A stretch of DNA of 64,000 nucleotides from an uncultured Phycisphaerales bacterium (GCA_937927975.1 CALEZT010000082.1:7217-71216), one strand, 5' to 3'. Positions 52,755 to 62,508 are shown, counted from the first letter of the stretch. The notes: generated by a model not told the origin, from the letters alone. Made by a program: numbers and translations.

Positions 52755-53171
52755 ATGAGCGACAACGACGGGACCAACACGGAGAACCTGGCCGAGCAAC
52801 TGGCCCAGGCGAACGAGCGGATCGCACAGATGTCCGAGGAACTCAGCGGCCTTGCGATCGAGCAGAAGCTCACGCACAAGCTGGCAGGGGTCGGAGCGAT
52901 CGACCTCGAAGCGGCGCTCCTGCTGGCGCGAGCGAGGATCGAAGGCCGGACCGAAGCGGATATCGACGAGTGCGTGACCCGCCTAAGAAAGGAGAAGGCA
53001 TACCTCTTCGGGGGATCGAACCCAGTGGTGATGCCCCGAAAGACCGCAAGCGCCAAGGACCGCGTCACACGCAACCAGGCGGTGCTCGAACAGGCCGCCA
53101 GGCGAGCCGCCAGGACCGGCAGCCGCGTGGACCTCCAGCGGTATCTGATGCTGCGAAGAAGCATGATGTGA
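52755..53171 (+). CDS. Putative phage scaffold protein
   Basis: A 138-residue protein, largely charged and helical: a coiled-coil-like N-terminus (ENLAEQLAQANERIAQMSEEL) and a basic C-terminus. Between the portal and major capsid genes, this is the usual place of the scaffold. ATG 52755 has a GGAG site; the frame runs open to 52668 through a CCATCATCCATCA repeat tract and is not counted. No sequence family is evident, so the call rests on position and composition. Confidence 0.6.
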   Translation: MSDNDGTNTENLAEQLAQANERIAQMSEELSGLAIEQKLTHKLAGVGAIDLEAALLLARARIEGRTEADIDECVTRLRKEKAYLFGGSNPVVMPRKTASAKDRVTRNQAVLEQAARRAARTGSRVDLQRYLMLRRSMM

Positions 53172-53241
53172 CGGACGTTGGGTCTATCCGACTTCCGGCT
53201 TCACACTTCAAACTTCACACTTTTTTCAAGGAGACACAAGC

Positions 53242-54396
53242 ATGGCATTCACCGGAAAAGCGACGTACAGCGCAGGGATCGCTCTGCCCGAGCTGGCTGA
53301 GGACGTGGCGGACCTCATCGGTCTCATCACGCCCGCCGAGACGCCTCTGCTCGACGCGCTGGGCGACCCGCTGCGCGAGGCGACCAGCACGCACCACGAG
53401 TGGCTGGAGGACGAGCTGCTGCCTAACAAGGACGCGGTCAATGACTCGACGTGGACCAACCCCGCCTCCGACACAACGTTCGACGTGGACCATGGAGGCC
53501 GCTTCCGCACAGGCGATCAGATCCAGGTCGAAGGCAGCGAGGAGCTGATGCTCGTCGCATCGGTCGCCGGCAACACGATCACCGTGCAGCGAGGGTACGC
53601 GAACACGACGCCCGAAAACCTCGCCAACAACCAGGTCATCAACATCCTGGGCAACGCGGCCCTCGAGGGCGACACCCGGCCCAACGCACGATTCACCAAC
53701 CGCGTCCGCTGCGGCAACTACACGCAGATCTTCACCTCTGCGGTCGAGGTCAGCGGCAGCGACATGGCCGCCAGCCAGCTCGGCCTGGCCAACGAAATGG
53801 ACTATGCAAAGCAGGTCCGCCTGCGCGAGATGGTCCGCGATCTGGAGAATACCGTCCTCAACGGCGGCAAACCCGTCGCCGATCCGCAGGGCAGCGGCGC
53901 CGTCCGACGAACGATGAAGGGCATCCTGCAGCACCTGGCCACCAACGTCTTCCGCGCCGGCGACAGCGGTTTTCCCTCCGGCGCCGACCTCGACGAAGCC
54001 AAGGTCAACTACGTCCTGCGGAAGATCTGGGAGAACAGCAGCGGCAACGTGGACCTGATCGTCGTCGGCGGCTTCCAGAAGCGAAAGATCAACGCCTTCT
54101 GCTCCGACAGTCGCAGCTACGGCGCGGACGACACGACGTTCACCGACATGGTGAGCCTGTACGAAAGCGATTTCGGCGTCTGTCGGATCGTGACGACCCG
54201 GCACATCCCGCAGGACGCGGTCCTGTTCCTGGACTCGTCCCGCGTCAGCGTGCTGCCGCTGACCGGTCGGAGCTTCCACTTCAAGCCGCTGGCCAGCTCC
54301 GGCGACTACGAGTGCGGCGAGCTGATCGGCGAGTACACCCTGGAGTTCAAGAACGAGGCCGCCCACGGCCTGATCCGCGACCTGACCGCGAGTTGA
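53242..54396 (+). CDS. Phage major capsid protein (SU10-like/DUF5309)
   Basis: A 384-residue major head protein, HK97-fold by family. GKATYSAGIALPELAEDVAD and LLDALGDPLREATSTHHEWLEDEL at the N-terminus and VDLIVVGGFQKRKINAFCS in the core are typical of DUF5309/SU10-type coat proteins. CAAGGAGACACAAGC precedes the ATG. A terminator and a repeat follow, so expression of the downstream genes may depend on read-through or another promoter. Confidence 0.85.
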   Translation: MAFTGKATYSAGIALPELAEDVADLIGLITPAETPLLDALGDPLREATSTHHEWLEDELLPNKDAVNDSTWTNPASDTTFDVDHGGRFRTGDQIQVEGSEELMLVASVAGNTITVQRGYANTTPENLANNQVINILGNAALEGDTRPNARFTNRVRCGNYTQIFTSAVEVSGSDMAASQLGLANEMDYAKQVRLREMVRDLENTVLNGGKPVADPQGSGAVRRTMKGILQHLATNVFRAGDSGFPSGADLDEAKVNYVLRKIWENSSGNVDLIVVGGFQKRKINAFCSDSRSYGADDTTFTDMVSLYESDFGVCRIVTTRHIPQDAVLFLDSSRVSVLPLTGRSFHFKPLASSGDYECGELIGEYTLEFKNEAAHGLIRDLTAS

Positions 54397-54403
54397 CGAC
54401 GAC

Positions 54404-54440
54404 AACGCCCCGGCGGTCGTCGTCCCCCCGTCGGGGCGTT
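54404..54440 (+). terminator. Rho-independent terminator after the capsid gene
   Basis: AACGCCCCG and CGGGGCGTT form a stem with a 19-base loop, followed by TCTTG. Confidence 0.7.
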
Positions 54441-54443
54441 TCT

Positions 54444-54553
54444 TGTCATGCTGAACGAAGTGAAGCATCTGGCCTGCGGATAGGAAACTGGCATCGCATT
54501 CCCAGCCGCATTCCACTCCCAGGCCAGATCCTTCGCTCTCGCTCAGGATGACG
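54444..54553. repeat. GCTTCGCTCAGGATGAC inverted-repeat pair, gene-free
   Basis: TCATGCTGAACGAAGTGAAG (minus arm, from about 54446) and CCTTCGCTCTCGCTCAGGAT (plus arm, to about 54549). It is the same family as the GIY-YIG cassette, inserted within the structural cluster. Confidence 0.7.
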
Positions 54554-54585
54554 GAATCGAACCATTGGCATGAGGATGAACGAAC

Positions 54586-55242
54586 ATGGCACAGTTCTCG
54601 AATGATGTGGATGTTTTGAAATACGAGCCCGCGCTGTTTGGCGAGTTGCATCTGCCGTCGCAGGTGCAGACCAGCGGAAACGGCGCGGTTCTGAACGGGA
54701 CCACTCTGGCCGCGCCCCAGGCGGACTTCATCAAGTCAAGCGTCGAAGCCGGCGGCGTCGTGCACTTGAGATCCGCGGACGGATCGCTCGACGGCGCCTA
54801 CGAGATCGTCTCGGTCGATTCCGCGACGCAACTGACGGTCTCCGTCGTGAGGGCCGATCCGACGAGCCCGCCGGTCGCTCCTCCCGTCGGAGGCGAAGTC
54901 TCCTATCGAATCAGCACGCTGGGTCCCCAGGCTGTCGATGCGGCTCTCCAACTGACGCAGCTTTTCGGCATCCGCCCCGGCGACCCCTCCAGCTCGATCT
55001 GGCCCAACGACCTCATTGAGATCGAAGGCCTTCGCAGGGCCTCGACGCTCCTGGTGATCGCCAACATCTACACAACGTGGGCGGGACAAGGCCCAGGCAA
55101 GTGCTTCACAGACAAGAGCCGGCACTATCAGCAGCTCTTCGAAAAGGCCCGGCAGCGGTGCCGTGTGAGCGTCGATCTTGGCTCCGATGGCATCGCCGAC
55201 CGCCATCGCGTCGGCGGCGTGGTCCGGCTCGTACGCGATTGA
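54586..55242 (+). CDS. Phage protein, probable head-tail connector
   Basis: A 218-residue protein of the structural cluster. Position right after the capsid and the mainly beta N-terminus suit an adaptor or connector, but I do not recognise the family. The N-terminal half includes DNGDTTL-like beta repeats (VDSATQLTVSVVRADP). Confidence 0.5.
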   Translation: MAQFSNDVDVLKYEPALFGELHLPSQVQTSGNGAVLNGTTLAAPQADFIKSSVEAGGVVHLRSADGSLDGAYEIVSVDSATQLTVSVVRADPTSPPVAPPVGGEVSYRISTLGPQAVDAALQLTQLFGIRPGDPSSSIWPNDLIEIEGLRRASTLLVIANIYTTWAGQGPGKCFTDKSRHYQQLFEKARQRCRVSVDLGSDGIADRHRVGGVVRLVRD

Positions 55243-55270
55243 GGCCCCCTCGCAGAAGAAAGGATCAGTC

Positions 55271-55663
55271 ATGAGCGTGACACTCGACGGACAAGCGATC
55301 TTCGATGAGCAAGGACTGACTCTCTCGGTGGATAGCCCGAGCAGATCCTCGATCGAGCGGGCGGTCGCCGGATTGGATGGCCTGCTGAGCATCGACCTGG
55401 GGACCCGCGCCCGACAGATCCGACAGACCGGGACTCTCCGCGCCGCCGGTCGGGCGGCGATGCGAAGTCGCATCCAGGCCATCGCGCAGTTCATCGACGG
55501 ACGCGAACACACCCTCGTCGCGGCCGACGGCCAGGCGTTTGGCAGACTCCGCATGGACAGCTTCAAGAAGCTCACGGAATACCCCGCTGGCCCCGGCGTC
55601 GTCGCGGAGTACGAAATCACCTACACACAATTGGGAGGCCACAGCAATGCGGCTTCATCGTGA
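55271..55663 (+). CDS. Phage structural protein of unknown role
   Basis: A 130-residue protein. ATG 55271 is selected by AGAAGAAAGG upstream; the longer frame has no site. A small alpha/beta layout (SIERAVAGLDGLLSIDLG, RQIRQTGTLRAAG) may be a tail-completion or connector protein. It overlaps the next gene by 17 bases. Confidence 0.5.
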   Translation: MSVTLDGQAIFDEQGLTLSVDSPSRSSIERAVAGLDGLLSIDLGTRARQIRQTGTLRAAGRAAMRSRIQAIAQFIDGREHTLVAADGQAFGRLRMDSFKKLTEYPAGPGVVAEYEITYTQLGGHSNAASS

Positions 55664-56426
55664 CGGAATCAAAGGCGTCTTCGCGGTTCCTCTGCCTGAG
55701 GCGATTGCCGCCGACGGGTGCGGGACCGCTGTGAGCGGCGCGGTGCTGGTGACCTGGCGTTCGTCGCACGAGGGCATGCTCCACCAGGTGTACCTCAACG
55801 GCCGCTTCGCGGGAGCGACCCTCGACGTCGACCAGCGGCAACTGGTGGTGCAGCCGCCTTCATCGTTTCTCGCGGCGGTGCGCGTCGAGGTGGCGGCGGT
55901 CCGACCGCAGGACGCCCATCTCAATCTCGGCAGCGAACTCGACCCGCCTTCCGCGACCGGTCGCGTCCGACTGGTCCTTCTGCAAAGCCAGACCCTGCCT
56001 CCCAGGGCGCGCTTCAACGTATACTCCGACTACGGCGCAGGAACGATCGACTACGCCGCGCCGCTGAACGCGTCCCCGATTCCCGTCTGGCCGTGTCCCC
56101 AGGACAAGGCAGGCTTCGGAATGGCCGCCTTCGGCGCGAGCGACTTCGGATACGACTCCCCGGCCTGCGTCGGATTCGGCAGGGGGCGCTTCGCAGAGGG
56201 ACCGTTCGGCATGGACGCCGGCGCGATCGAGTGGATCAGCCCGCTGTTGCCGCTGGGGCGGTATCGCTTCGGCGTCAAGACGCTCGACGCATCAGGCAAC
56301 GAAGGCCCCGCCTGCGAGAGCTCGCCTATCGCGGTCGTTCCTTTGCCCAAACCTGCGGCGGCGCTGCACGTCGCATCGTTCGACCCACAGACCCATCAAC
56401 TCACCCTTCACATTGGCGACTCGTGA
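55647..56426 (+). CDS. Phage tail/minor structural protein
   Basis: A 259-residue protein, beta-rich (VLVTWRSSHEGMLHQVYLNG, ARFNVYSDYGAGTIDYA, RYRFGVKTLDASGNEG), with fibronectin-like strand patterns usual in tail proteins. It starts inside the 3' end of the preceding gene (ATG 55647) and ends 13 bases before the next start. No named family. Confidence 0.5.
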   Translation: MRLHRDGIKGVFAVPLPEAIAADGCGTAVSGAVLVTWRSSHEGMLHQVYLNGRFAGATLDVDQRQLVVQPPSSFLAAVRVEVAAVRPQDAHLNLGSELDPPSATGRVRLVLLQSQTLPPRARFNVYSDYGAGTIDYAAPLNASPIPVWPCPQDKAGFGMAAFGASDFGYDSPACVGFGRGRFAEGPFGMDAGAIEWISPLLPLGRYRFGVKTLDASGNEGPACESSPIAVVPLPKPAAALHVASFDPQTHQLTLHIGDS

Positions 56427-56439
56427 CAAGGAGACCATC

Positions 56440-57228
56440 ATGGCCGAGGCTTATCCATCGGACAGCGAACTACTGAACCTTCAATCGGACCCCGAGACCG
56501 GTGTCGAATACATCCCGACCGGCGCCGCGCCCTATTACCTGCATTTCCGCAAGCTGCTGCACCGGCTCCTGCTGGCCGCGCGCCGCGCGAACGACCTGCG
56601 AGTCTACGACGAGGGAGGACTCGATATCGGCGTCAAGCCCGGCAAGTTCTGGCTGAACGCCGACCTCGTGACCTTCGCCGGCTCGACCGGCAACGCCCTG
56701 GCCGACGACAAGGACGCGATCTACGTCTATCTCGACAGGCAGGGCAACTTCGTCACGAACGAATACGCCGGATTTCCGAGCATGGCGGCGACGCCTCACG
56801 TGCGTCTGGCGGTCGTGAGCACCGCCGATGGGGACATCGTCTCGATCACCGACTGTCGAGACGCACACAACGTCGTCGTTCCCCACGCAGCAGGGGGCGT
56901 TCGTAGAACTGTCGAAACCCACACGGCTGGCGACCTCCTGGACGCAGCCGAGTCGGGCAGCGTCCATACGAACCTCGGAGCCGCCGGCGCGGTGACGTTG
57001 ACGCTTCCCGATGCTCCGCCGGCAGGGACCGAATTCACCTTCGCAGTTCAAGCGGCCTGCGACCTGCGAATCGAGCCAGGCGACGCCGCGATCCGCGACA
57101 GCAGCGGACAGGCCGCAGGCAAGTACAAGGCCGCCTCTGCGATCGGAGCCGCTTTGACCGTCGTTGCAGACTCCAACGGCGACTGGGCGGTGACCGCCAG
57201 AACAGGCACGTGGACAGAAGAACCGTAA
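56440..57228 (+). CDS. Phage tail protein, probable distal or fibre component
   Basis: A 262-residue protein. Helical N-terminus (PYYLHFRKLLHRLLLAARRAND) then beta-rich repeats (VYLDRQGNFVTNEYAG, GAVTLTLPDAPPAGTEFTFAVQ) of tail-fibre type. ATG 56440 has a CAAGGAGACC site. The family is not recognised. Confidence 0.5.
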   Translation: MAEAYPSDSELLNLQSDPETGVEYIPTGAAPYYLHFRKLLHRLLLAARRANDLRVYDEGGLDIGVKPGKFWLNADLVTFAGSTGNALADDKDAIYVYLDRQGNFVTNEYAGFPSMAATPHVRLAVVSTADGDIVSITDCRDAHNVVVPHAAGGVRRTVETHTAGDLLDAAESGSVHTNLGAAGAVTLTLPDAPPAGTEFTFAVQAACDLRIEPGDAAIRDSSGQAAGKYKAASAIGAALTVVADSNGDWAVTARTGTWTEEP

Positions 57229-57262
57229 GACATCCCCCTCCGATGAAGAAAGGCACAGAATC

Positions 57263-57721
57263 ATGGCATACGAGATTCAGGCGGACTACGCATCAGGCAG
57301 CGTTCTCTACGCGATCATTCGCAATCCCGCCGGGCAGGTGTGGCATCCCGCGGGACGCGCTTTCGAAGAATGGGGCGCGAGCGGCCACGCAATCAGCGAC
57401 TACGCCATCTCGCTGATCGACCGAAGCGGCAACCGATACGTGGGCGACTTCGACTCGAACATCCCCGGTGGCTCGTACTGCATCCAGGTCCTGCGACAAG
57501 TCGGCGCGAGCCCTGCGGATACGGACCTTCTGGTGTGCAGCCGGGACATCCTCTGGACCGGCGCGGGCGAACTGACCGTGATCAAGATGCTGGCCAACCG
57601 CGCCGTCCAGGACACGATCACCCGCGACATCGACTACTACGATGACGACGGTCAAACCGTCCTGCTCACCCTGACTCCGCGCGACGACGACGACACCTGC
57701 TCGCTGACGCCGCAATCGTGA
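57263..57721 (+). CDS. Phage structural protein of unknown role
   Basis: A 152-residue protein: beta-rich with acidic C-terminus (IDYYDDDG, RDDDDTCS). Its position between tail genes is the only evidence of function. A GAAAGG site precedes the ATG. Confidence 0.45.
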   Translation: MAYEIQADYASGSVLYAIIRNPAGQVWHPAGRAFEEWGASGHAISDYAISLIDRSGNRYVGDFDSNIPGGSYCIQVLRQVGASPADTDLLVCSRDILWTGAGELTVIKMLANRAVQDTITRDIDYYDDDGQTVLLTLTPRDDDDTCSLTPQS

Positions 57722-57756
57722 GCGACTATTCCACCCACCTCAACAGGAGCATAGAC

Positions 57757-58152
57757 ATGGGCAGTTTCTCGAACTACTGGGAGAACGAAGTTCTCGACCA
57801 CCTCTTCAGCAAAGGGACGTACGCGCCCCCGACGATCCACGTGGCCCTCTCGACCGCCGACCCGGGCGAAGACGGCTCGGGCCTCGACGAGCCCGAGGGC
57901 GGCGGATACGCCCGCGCTGTGACGCAGGCGAGCGATTGGAGCAGCGCCGACAGCGGCCTCGTCGACAACGCTCAAGCCATCGAGTTCAACGCCGCGACCG
58001 GCGCCTGGGGCACGCTGACGCACTTCGCGCTGTTCGACGCCGCGACCGCAGGCAACCTGCTCGCCCACGGCTCGCTCACGCAGCCCAGGACCGTCAACGC
58101 GTCGGACGTCCCTGTGTTCCCTCCGAGCGATCTGCAAGTGACGTTGGATTGA
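57757..58152 (+). CDS. Phage tail-fibre/gp80-like protein
   Basis: A 131-residue protein with the KGTYAPPTIHVALSTADPG-like opening common in phage tail-fibre (gp80-type) proteins, followed by GGYARAVTQASDW and a LTHFALFDAAT segment. ATG 57757 follows CAGGAGCATAG; an earlier ATG is at 57718. It probably contributes to the tail or baseplate. Confidence 0.6.
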   Translation: MGSFSNYWENEVLDHLFSKGTYAPPTIHVALSTADPGEDGSGLDEPEGGGYARAVTQASDWSSADSGLVDNAQAIEFNAATGAWGTLTHFALFDAATAGNLLAHGSLTQPRTVNASDVPVFPPSDLQVTLD

Positions 58153-58181
58153 CGATGAACGATTCATAAAGGAGCCCGATC

Positions 58182-58667
58182 ATGAGCGACATCAAGACCC
58201 AGTACGGCAGCGCCAACCAGTCGCTGTCCATCACTCTCAATGGCCTGGCCAACGACGCGAAACGCGAGTCCGCATCCGTCGACAACTCGACGAACGGCTT
58301 TCTCGACGCCCTCGTCCAGGTGAAGATCGCGACCAACGCGAGCGCCGACTCCACCGGCGACAAGGCCCTCTACGTCTACGCCTACGGCACCGCTGACGGC
58401 GGCGCCACCTGCTCAGGCAACGCCTCCGGCAGCGACGCCGCCTTCGGGACGGACCCGCAACAGCTTGCCAACTGCCGAGTCATCGGAGTGATCTATGCCC
58501 CCACGCAGAACAAGGTCTACGAGTCGGACCTGATGAGCGTCGCCTCCGCGTTCGGCGGGCTCCTGCCCCAGCGGTGGGGGATCATCGTCCACAACAAGAC
58601 CGGCCAGACGCTCAAGACCAGCGACTGCTCGGCCATCTACCAGGGTCTTTGTGCACAGTCGAGCTGA
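58182..58667 (+). CDS. Phage structural protein of unknown role
   Basis: A 161-residue protein of simple composition, with ASSDSTGDK-type small residues and a core LYVYAYGTADGGATCSG. AAAGGAGC precedes the ATG. No recognised family; the neighbour downstream is a LamG-type protein that starts 4 bases later. Confidence 0.45.
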   Translation: MSDIKTQYGSANQSLSITLNGLANDAKRESASVDNSTNGFLDALVQVKIATNASADSTGDKALYVYAYGTADGGATCSGNASGSDAAFGTDPQQLANCRVIGVIYAPTQNKVYESDLMSVASAFGGLLPQRWGIIVHNKTGQTLKTSDCSAIYQGLCAQSS

Positions 58668-58670
58668 ACC

Positions 58671-60296
58671 ATGCTGACCCGAACCCAATCGCAAATCAAG
58701 CCGCCGGTCTGGGCGTCGGTCGATCGCGCCCATCCGCTCGCTCGCGGCCTGGCGGCTTGCTGGCTCCTCAACGAAAGCGCAGGAAAAATCGCGAAGGACA
58801 TCGCGGGCTCTCGACGCGATGGGACCTTCTCGGGCAATCCCTCCTGGTCCGCAGGCCCGTTCGGATCGTCCCTCGACTTCGACGGCGCCGACGACTGGAT
58901 CAGCATGGGCGACTGCCTGAACCTGGGCGCCGACGACGTCTCGGTGCTGGCGATCCTCAAGTACAGCGCCGCCAACCAGCCCGACAACTGGAGTGGAACG
59001 CGGATTGGCGCAGTCCTGGGTAAAGGCTACCTCGACGGCGCGGGCAAAGGCTATGGCCTGCTCGTCGAAACCGACAACCGCCTCTCCTGGCAGGTCCGCA
59101 ACCAGGCGACCGCGTTCGCAGCCGGCTCCGACAACGCTCTGAACGACAACCGCTGGCATCTGGCGATCGGCGTGTGCGACCGCGACGACCCTTGCGGTCT
59201 GCGGCTCTACATCGACGGCCTTCGACAGAGCGTCGCCGCCGACGCGACGAGCCTCAACGGGATCGACCTGAGCGGGTCGAGGGCCTTCGCCATCGGATCG
59301 CGACAAGAGACCTCCGGTACGTGGTTCTGGGACTTCGCAGGCAGCGTGGCGCTGGCCTGCGTGTGGAAACGCGTCCTCTCGGAAGCGGAGATCCGTCGGC
59401 TCTGTCGGAACCCCTTCGAGATGCTCTCGCCCCGCCGCATCGCGACGAGACTTCAACCCGCCGGGACTGTCGTCCCCTGCGCCGGCGCGATCCACGCATC
59501 CTCCTCGGTCCGTGGCAGCCTTCACATCCCCGGCCCAGTCCCGCTGGCCGGGACCGTGCGAGGCTCCTCGCATCTGCACGCGAGCCTCTCGATCCGAGCG
59601 CCGCGACGGGCCTTCCAGGGCCGATTGAAGACCGAGCCCGCCTGGCAATTGGAGGCGCTCTTTCGCGGCAAGTCGCGCGACGCCTTCGCACTGGGGACCG
59701 CGCTGACGCGAGGCTGGTTCTGGGTCCGTCGGGCAGGATACGCCGCGATCTATCGAGGGACCACCCTTGGCGACGTGGACTGGAGTCGAATCCTGTGCGT
59801 CGTCAGGCCGGGGACGCGGGAGGTCACGTTGCCCTCGCATCTGTCCCATCGGCCGGGCTCGACCGAGTGCTACGTCCTGCGCCGCTTCGACGCTCGCGGA
59901 CGCCAGGAGAAGACGACGATCGCCTCGACGCTCCTTCGCATTGACTCGAACGGGCGACAGGCTCTGCCTCGACCCAACGCGGTGACCACACTGGCCGCGC
60001 GGCCGATCGGCGCAGGTCGGGTCCGACTGACGTGGTTCTACTGCCCACTCGATCAGGAAACCGCGCCGAGCCGGTTCAATCTCTACCGCGCCGCAATCCC
60101 GATCGGGTCCGTCTCCTGCGAAGGCCAAGGCTTCCATCAATACGACGCCGAAGCCGCGACGGATGGCCCCAGCGCATTTGTCGTGCGAGCCGCAAGCGTC
60201 GCAGGCGTCGAAGGCAGTTCCGCCGTCGTATCGGTGCATCCGAGTTCGGATGCGCCACCCGCACCGCCGACGATCCTCGTCGCACGAGCTGTTTGA
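58671..60296 (+). CDS. Phage tail protein with LamG/concanavalin-like domain
   Basis: A 541-residue protein. The N-terminal 30 residues precede a LamG-type domain (about 30-235; LLNESAGKIAKDIAGSR, LDFDGADDWISMGDCLN, WHLAIGVCDRDDPCGLRLYIDG split here, WKRVLSEAEIRRLC) that binds sugars in many phage receptor-binding proteins. The C-terminal part has two fibronectin-like repeats (ITLARPIGAGRVRLTWFYC-like). It starts 4 bases after the previous stop. Probably a host-recognition or tail protein. Confidence 0.65.
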   Translation: MLTRTQSQIKPPVWASVDRAHPLARGLAACWLLNESAGKIAKDIAGSRRDGTFSGNPSWSAGPFGSSLDFDGADDWISMGDCLNLGADDVSVLAILKYSAANQPDNWSGTRIGAVLGKGYLDGAGKGYGLLVETDNRLSWQVRNQATAFAAGSDNALNDNRWHLAIGVCDRDDPCGLRLYIDGLRQSVAADATSLNGIDLSGSRAFAIGSRQETSGTWFWDFAGSVALACVWKRVLSEAEIRRLCRNPFEMLSPRRIATRLQPAGTVVPCAGAIHASSSVRGSLHIPGPVPLAGTVRGSSHLHASLSIRAPRRAFQGRLKTEPAWQLEALFRGKSRDAFALGTALTRGWFWVRRAGYAAIYRGTTLGDVDWSRILCVVRPGTREVTLPSHLSHRPGSTECYVLRRFDARGRQEKTTIASTLLRIDSNGRQALPRPNAVTTLAARPIGAGRVRLTWFYCPLDQETAPSRFNLYRAAIPIGSVSCEGQGFHQYDAEAATDGPSAFVVRAASVAGVEGSSAVVSVHPSSDAPPAPPTILVARAV

Positions 60297-60314
60297 TGAT
60301 CCGGAGACACGCAT

Positions 60315-62135
60315 ATGACCAACACCGCGCAACTATATCAGCCCGAATGCCGCCGACTGGCCCTGCCCGCAGGCACGATGCTCGCCTCTCTCGACGGCGT
60401 CCTGTGCGACGACCTCGAACCGATCGAGATCGTCCGCAGCGGCTGGCCCGAGTTCGGTTGGGCGAAGCTGGCCTGGAAACCGTCGGGCCAGGACGCCGCC
60501 GCCATGCTGGTCGAGGACATCGAAGACCGCTTCGCGTTCGGCCGCACGATCCGTCTGCACCAGCTCTACAACGCCCGACCGCCTGCGTCGCACACGACGA
60601 CTCTAACCCTCTTCGTCGGGCAGATCGACGGTCTTTCCACCACGATCCGCTCGGACCGCGAGACGGTCGAGATCCTCGCCAGGGACTTCAGCGAGAGTCT
60701 GCGGCGCGTCACCGTCTACGGCCGGCGAGTCCTTCGCAGCGACGGCTCGACGATTCTGCTGCCCGGCCTGGAGACCGCCTTCAATCCGCTCGGGCAAGGC
60801 AACGCCGTACAGGTCGAAGGCTTCGCTCACACGCTCTTCTCGCCAGGGGGCCTCCACGACAGGACCTGGACCTGCGCCGATGCGATCCTCTATCTCCTGA
60901 AGGAGCACGCTCCTGCAGGGGCGCTCGCCTGGCCCCCCCTGGCGCAACTGCTGGCCCTGACCGACTGCCAGCCCCTGCGGGACCTCGACGTCACCGGCAT
61001 GAACCTGCTGGACGCCCTGCACGCTTGCTGCGAATCGGCAGGCCTGGAATTCCGCTTCGAGCCGCGACTGATCGAAACGGGACCCGCCCAGGCGATCGTC
61101 TTCCGTCGTCGCGATCACGGGCGAACCGTCGAGCTGAACTGCCAGCGACCGGGAGAGCCCCTGAGCGTCTCACGAACAAGCGTCGCAGCGTTCCACAGCG
61201 AGCGAGCGTTCTACCCCGTCACGCATCGCACGCTGGGCCTGGGCGACTTCAAGGTCTACGAAGCGACCTTCGAGCTGGTCAAAGCCTGGGACCCTGCGTT
61301 GGAGGGCACGAGCCTCAGTCGCTTCTCGATCAGTGGCAACCCCCAGTTCCACCAGGTCAAGGACGTCTACCGCAAGTGGTGCCTCAACGAAGCGGGCGAC
61401 TACAGCGGTCCGCCCTTCGACCGAGGCGAGCCCTACGACTTCTCGCGTCTCTTCGAGGGCGCCGACTGGATTCCGCGCCGAAGGCGGTTCTGGCCCGCGT
61501 TGAGCGCCGACGCCCAGGGCCGCTCGCTGGGCTACTTCCTGCAGGTCTCCTACGACGGCCTGCGCTGGTGGAACTACCGCCACGCGTTCACCAATCTGCT
61601 CGACGAGTGCGGCGTGTGGCTGGCGAGCGACGAGCTCGACCTGGACACGTGGGTCGCAGCCCTCAAGGGCCTGCTGCGAATGCGGATCACCGCGTCGGTC
61701 GTCAGCGACGAACGGCTCGCTTGCGTCGTCGCGGACGGGCCCGTCGGTTCGACCGCGCCGGTCGTGGACCACGTGCTCACGCTGCCCCGTCGGTTCGCGT
61801 ACCGCAAAGTCTCCTCGCAGAGCCTCTTTGCGAACAACTCGCAGCCTGGACTGGGCGCGCCCGATGAAGCCGACGATTCCGCGGCGCTGCGACAGTTCGT
61901 CCGCCGACAGGCCCAGTCATCGCCTGCGCTCATCGAGACGATCGACATGCGGACGCCCACGCTGCGGCCGCACCTGCAACCGGGCGACCGCGTGACGTCG
62001 AGTCCCGAGAGCCGGGACCTGTTCGCCTGCCGGCGCGACCCGCGCAGCGTCGTGCGGATCGAGCGGGTCCGCATCGATTTCCGAAACCAGTGCACGGACC
62101 TGCGGCTCGTCCGCCGCAGGGAGTCTCAAGTGTGA
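60315..62135 (+). CDS. Phage baseplate/tail-hub-like protein
   Basis: A 606-residue protein. The N-terminal 150 residues (IEIVRSGWPEFGWAKLAW, GRTIRLHQLYNARPP) and the C-terminal stretch resemble phage hub or tail-spike proteins. The size and position after the LamG gene suit a baseplate hub. No enzymatic motif was found. It is preceded by GGAGAC. Confidence 0.5.
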   Translation: MTNTAQLYQPECRRLALPAGTMLASLDGVLCDDLEPIEIVRSGWPEFGWAKLAWKPSGQDAAAMLVEDIEDRFAFGRTIRLHQLYNARPPASHTTTLTLFVGQIDGLSTTIRSDRETVEILARDFSESLRRVTVYGRRVLRSDGSTILLPGLETAFNPLGQGNAVQVEGFAHTLFSPGGLHDRTWTCADAILYLLKEHAPAGALAWPPLAQLLALTDCQPLRDLDVTGMNLLDALHACCESAGLEFRFEPRLIETGPAQAIVFRRRDHGRTVELNCQRPGEPLSVSRTSVAAFHSERAFYPVTHRTLGLGDFKVYEATFELVKAWDPALEGTSLSRFSISGNPQFHQVKDVYRKWCLNEAGDYSGPPFDRGEPYDFSRLFEGADWIPRRRRFWPALSADAQGRSLGYFLQVSYDGLRWWNYRHAFTNLLDECGVWLASDELDLDTWVAALKGLLRMRITASVVSDERLACVVADGPVGSTAPVVDHVLTLPRRFAYRKVSSQSLFANNSQPGLGAPDEADDSAALRQFVRRQAQSSPALIETIDMRTPTLRPHLQPGDRVTSSPESRDLFACRRDPRSVVRIERVRIDFRNQCTDLRLVRRRESQV

Positions 62136-62175
62136 AGTCGCAAGCAAGAAGCGTCAAGTCGCAAAGGAGCCCATC

Positions 62176-62508
62176 ATGGACAATCGATACACGACCGATC
62201 AACAGCAGGTCCTGGCCGACCTCGCTCGCGGCGGGCCCGCTCACAGGCAGGAGACCTCCGCGCTGGTCGCCCCCGGCGGCGGCGTCTGGGCCTGCGTTGT
62301 CACGATCAAGAGCCTGGTCTGTCGAAACGTCTATCTCGTCCGCGCAGTCGTCGTCGGAGAGGCCGGCTCGATCCCCGTCGAGATCGGCGACCCGGTCGAA
62401 GCGACCAACCTGGCCGAGTCGCATCAGGAACCAGGCACGCTCCCGCCCGGCGCCTGCGCGATCCTGATCCGCCTGGGCGAAACCAACGTCTTTTACGCCA
62501 AACCCTGA
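62176..62508 (+). CDS. Phage structural protein of unknown role
   Basis: A 110-residue protein, beta-rich (GGGVWACVVTIKSLVCRNVYL split into short parts), likely a tail or capsid accessory. AAAGGAGC is the ribosome site. No family. Confidence 0.45.
   Translation: MDNRYTTDQQQVLADLARGGPAHRQETSALVAPGGGVWACVVTIKSLVCRNVYLVRAVVVGEAGSIPVEIGDPVEATNLAESHQEPGTLPPGACAILIRLGETNVFYAKP

Noticed and set aside
53215..55620. Minus-strand frames opposite capsid and connector genes
   Set aside because: Shadows of clear phage genes on the plus strand.
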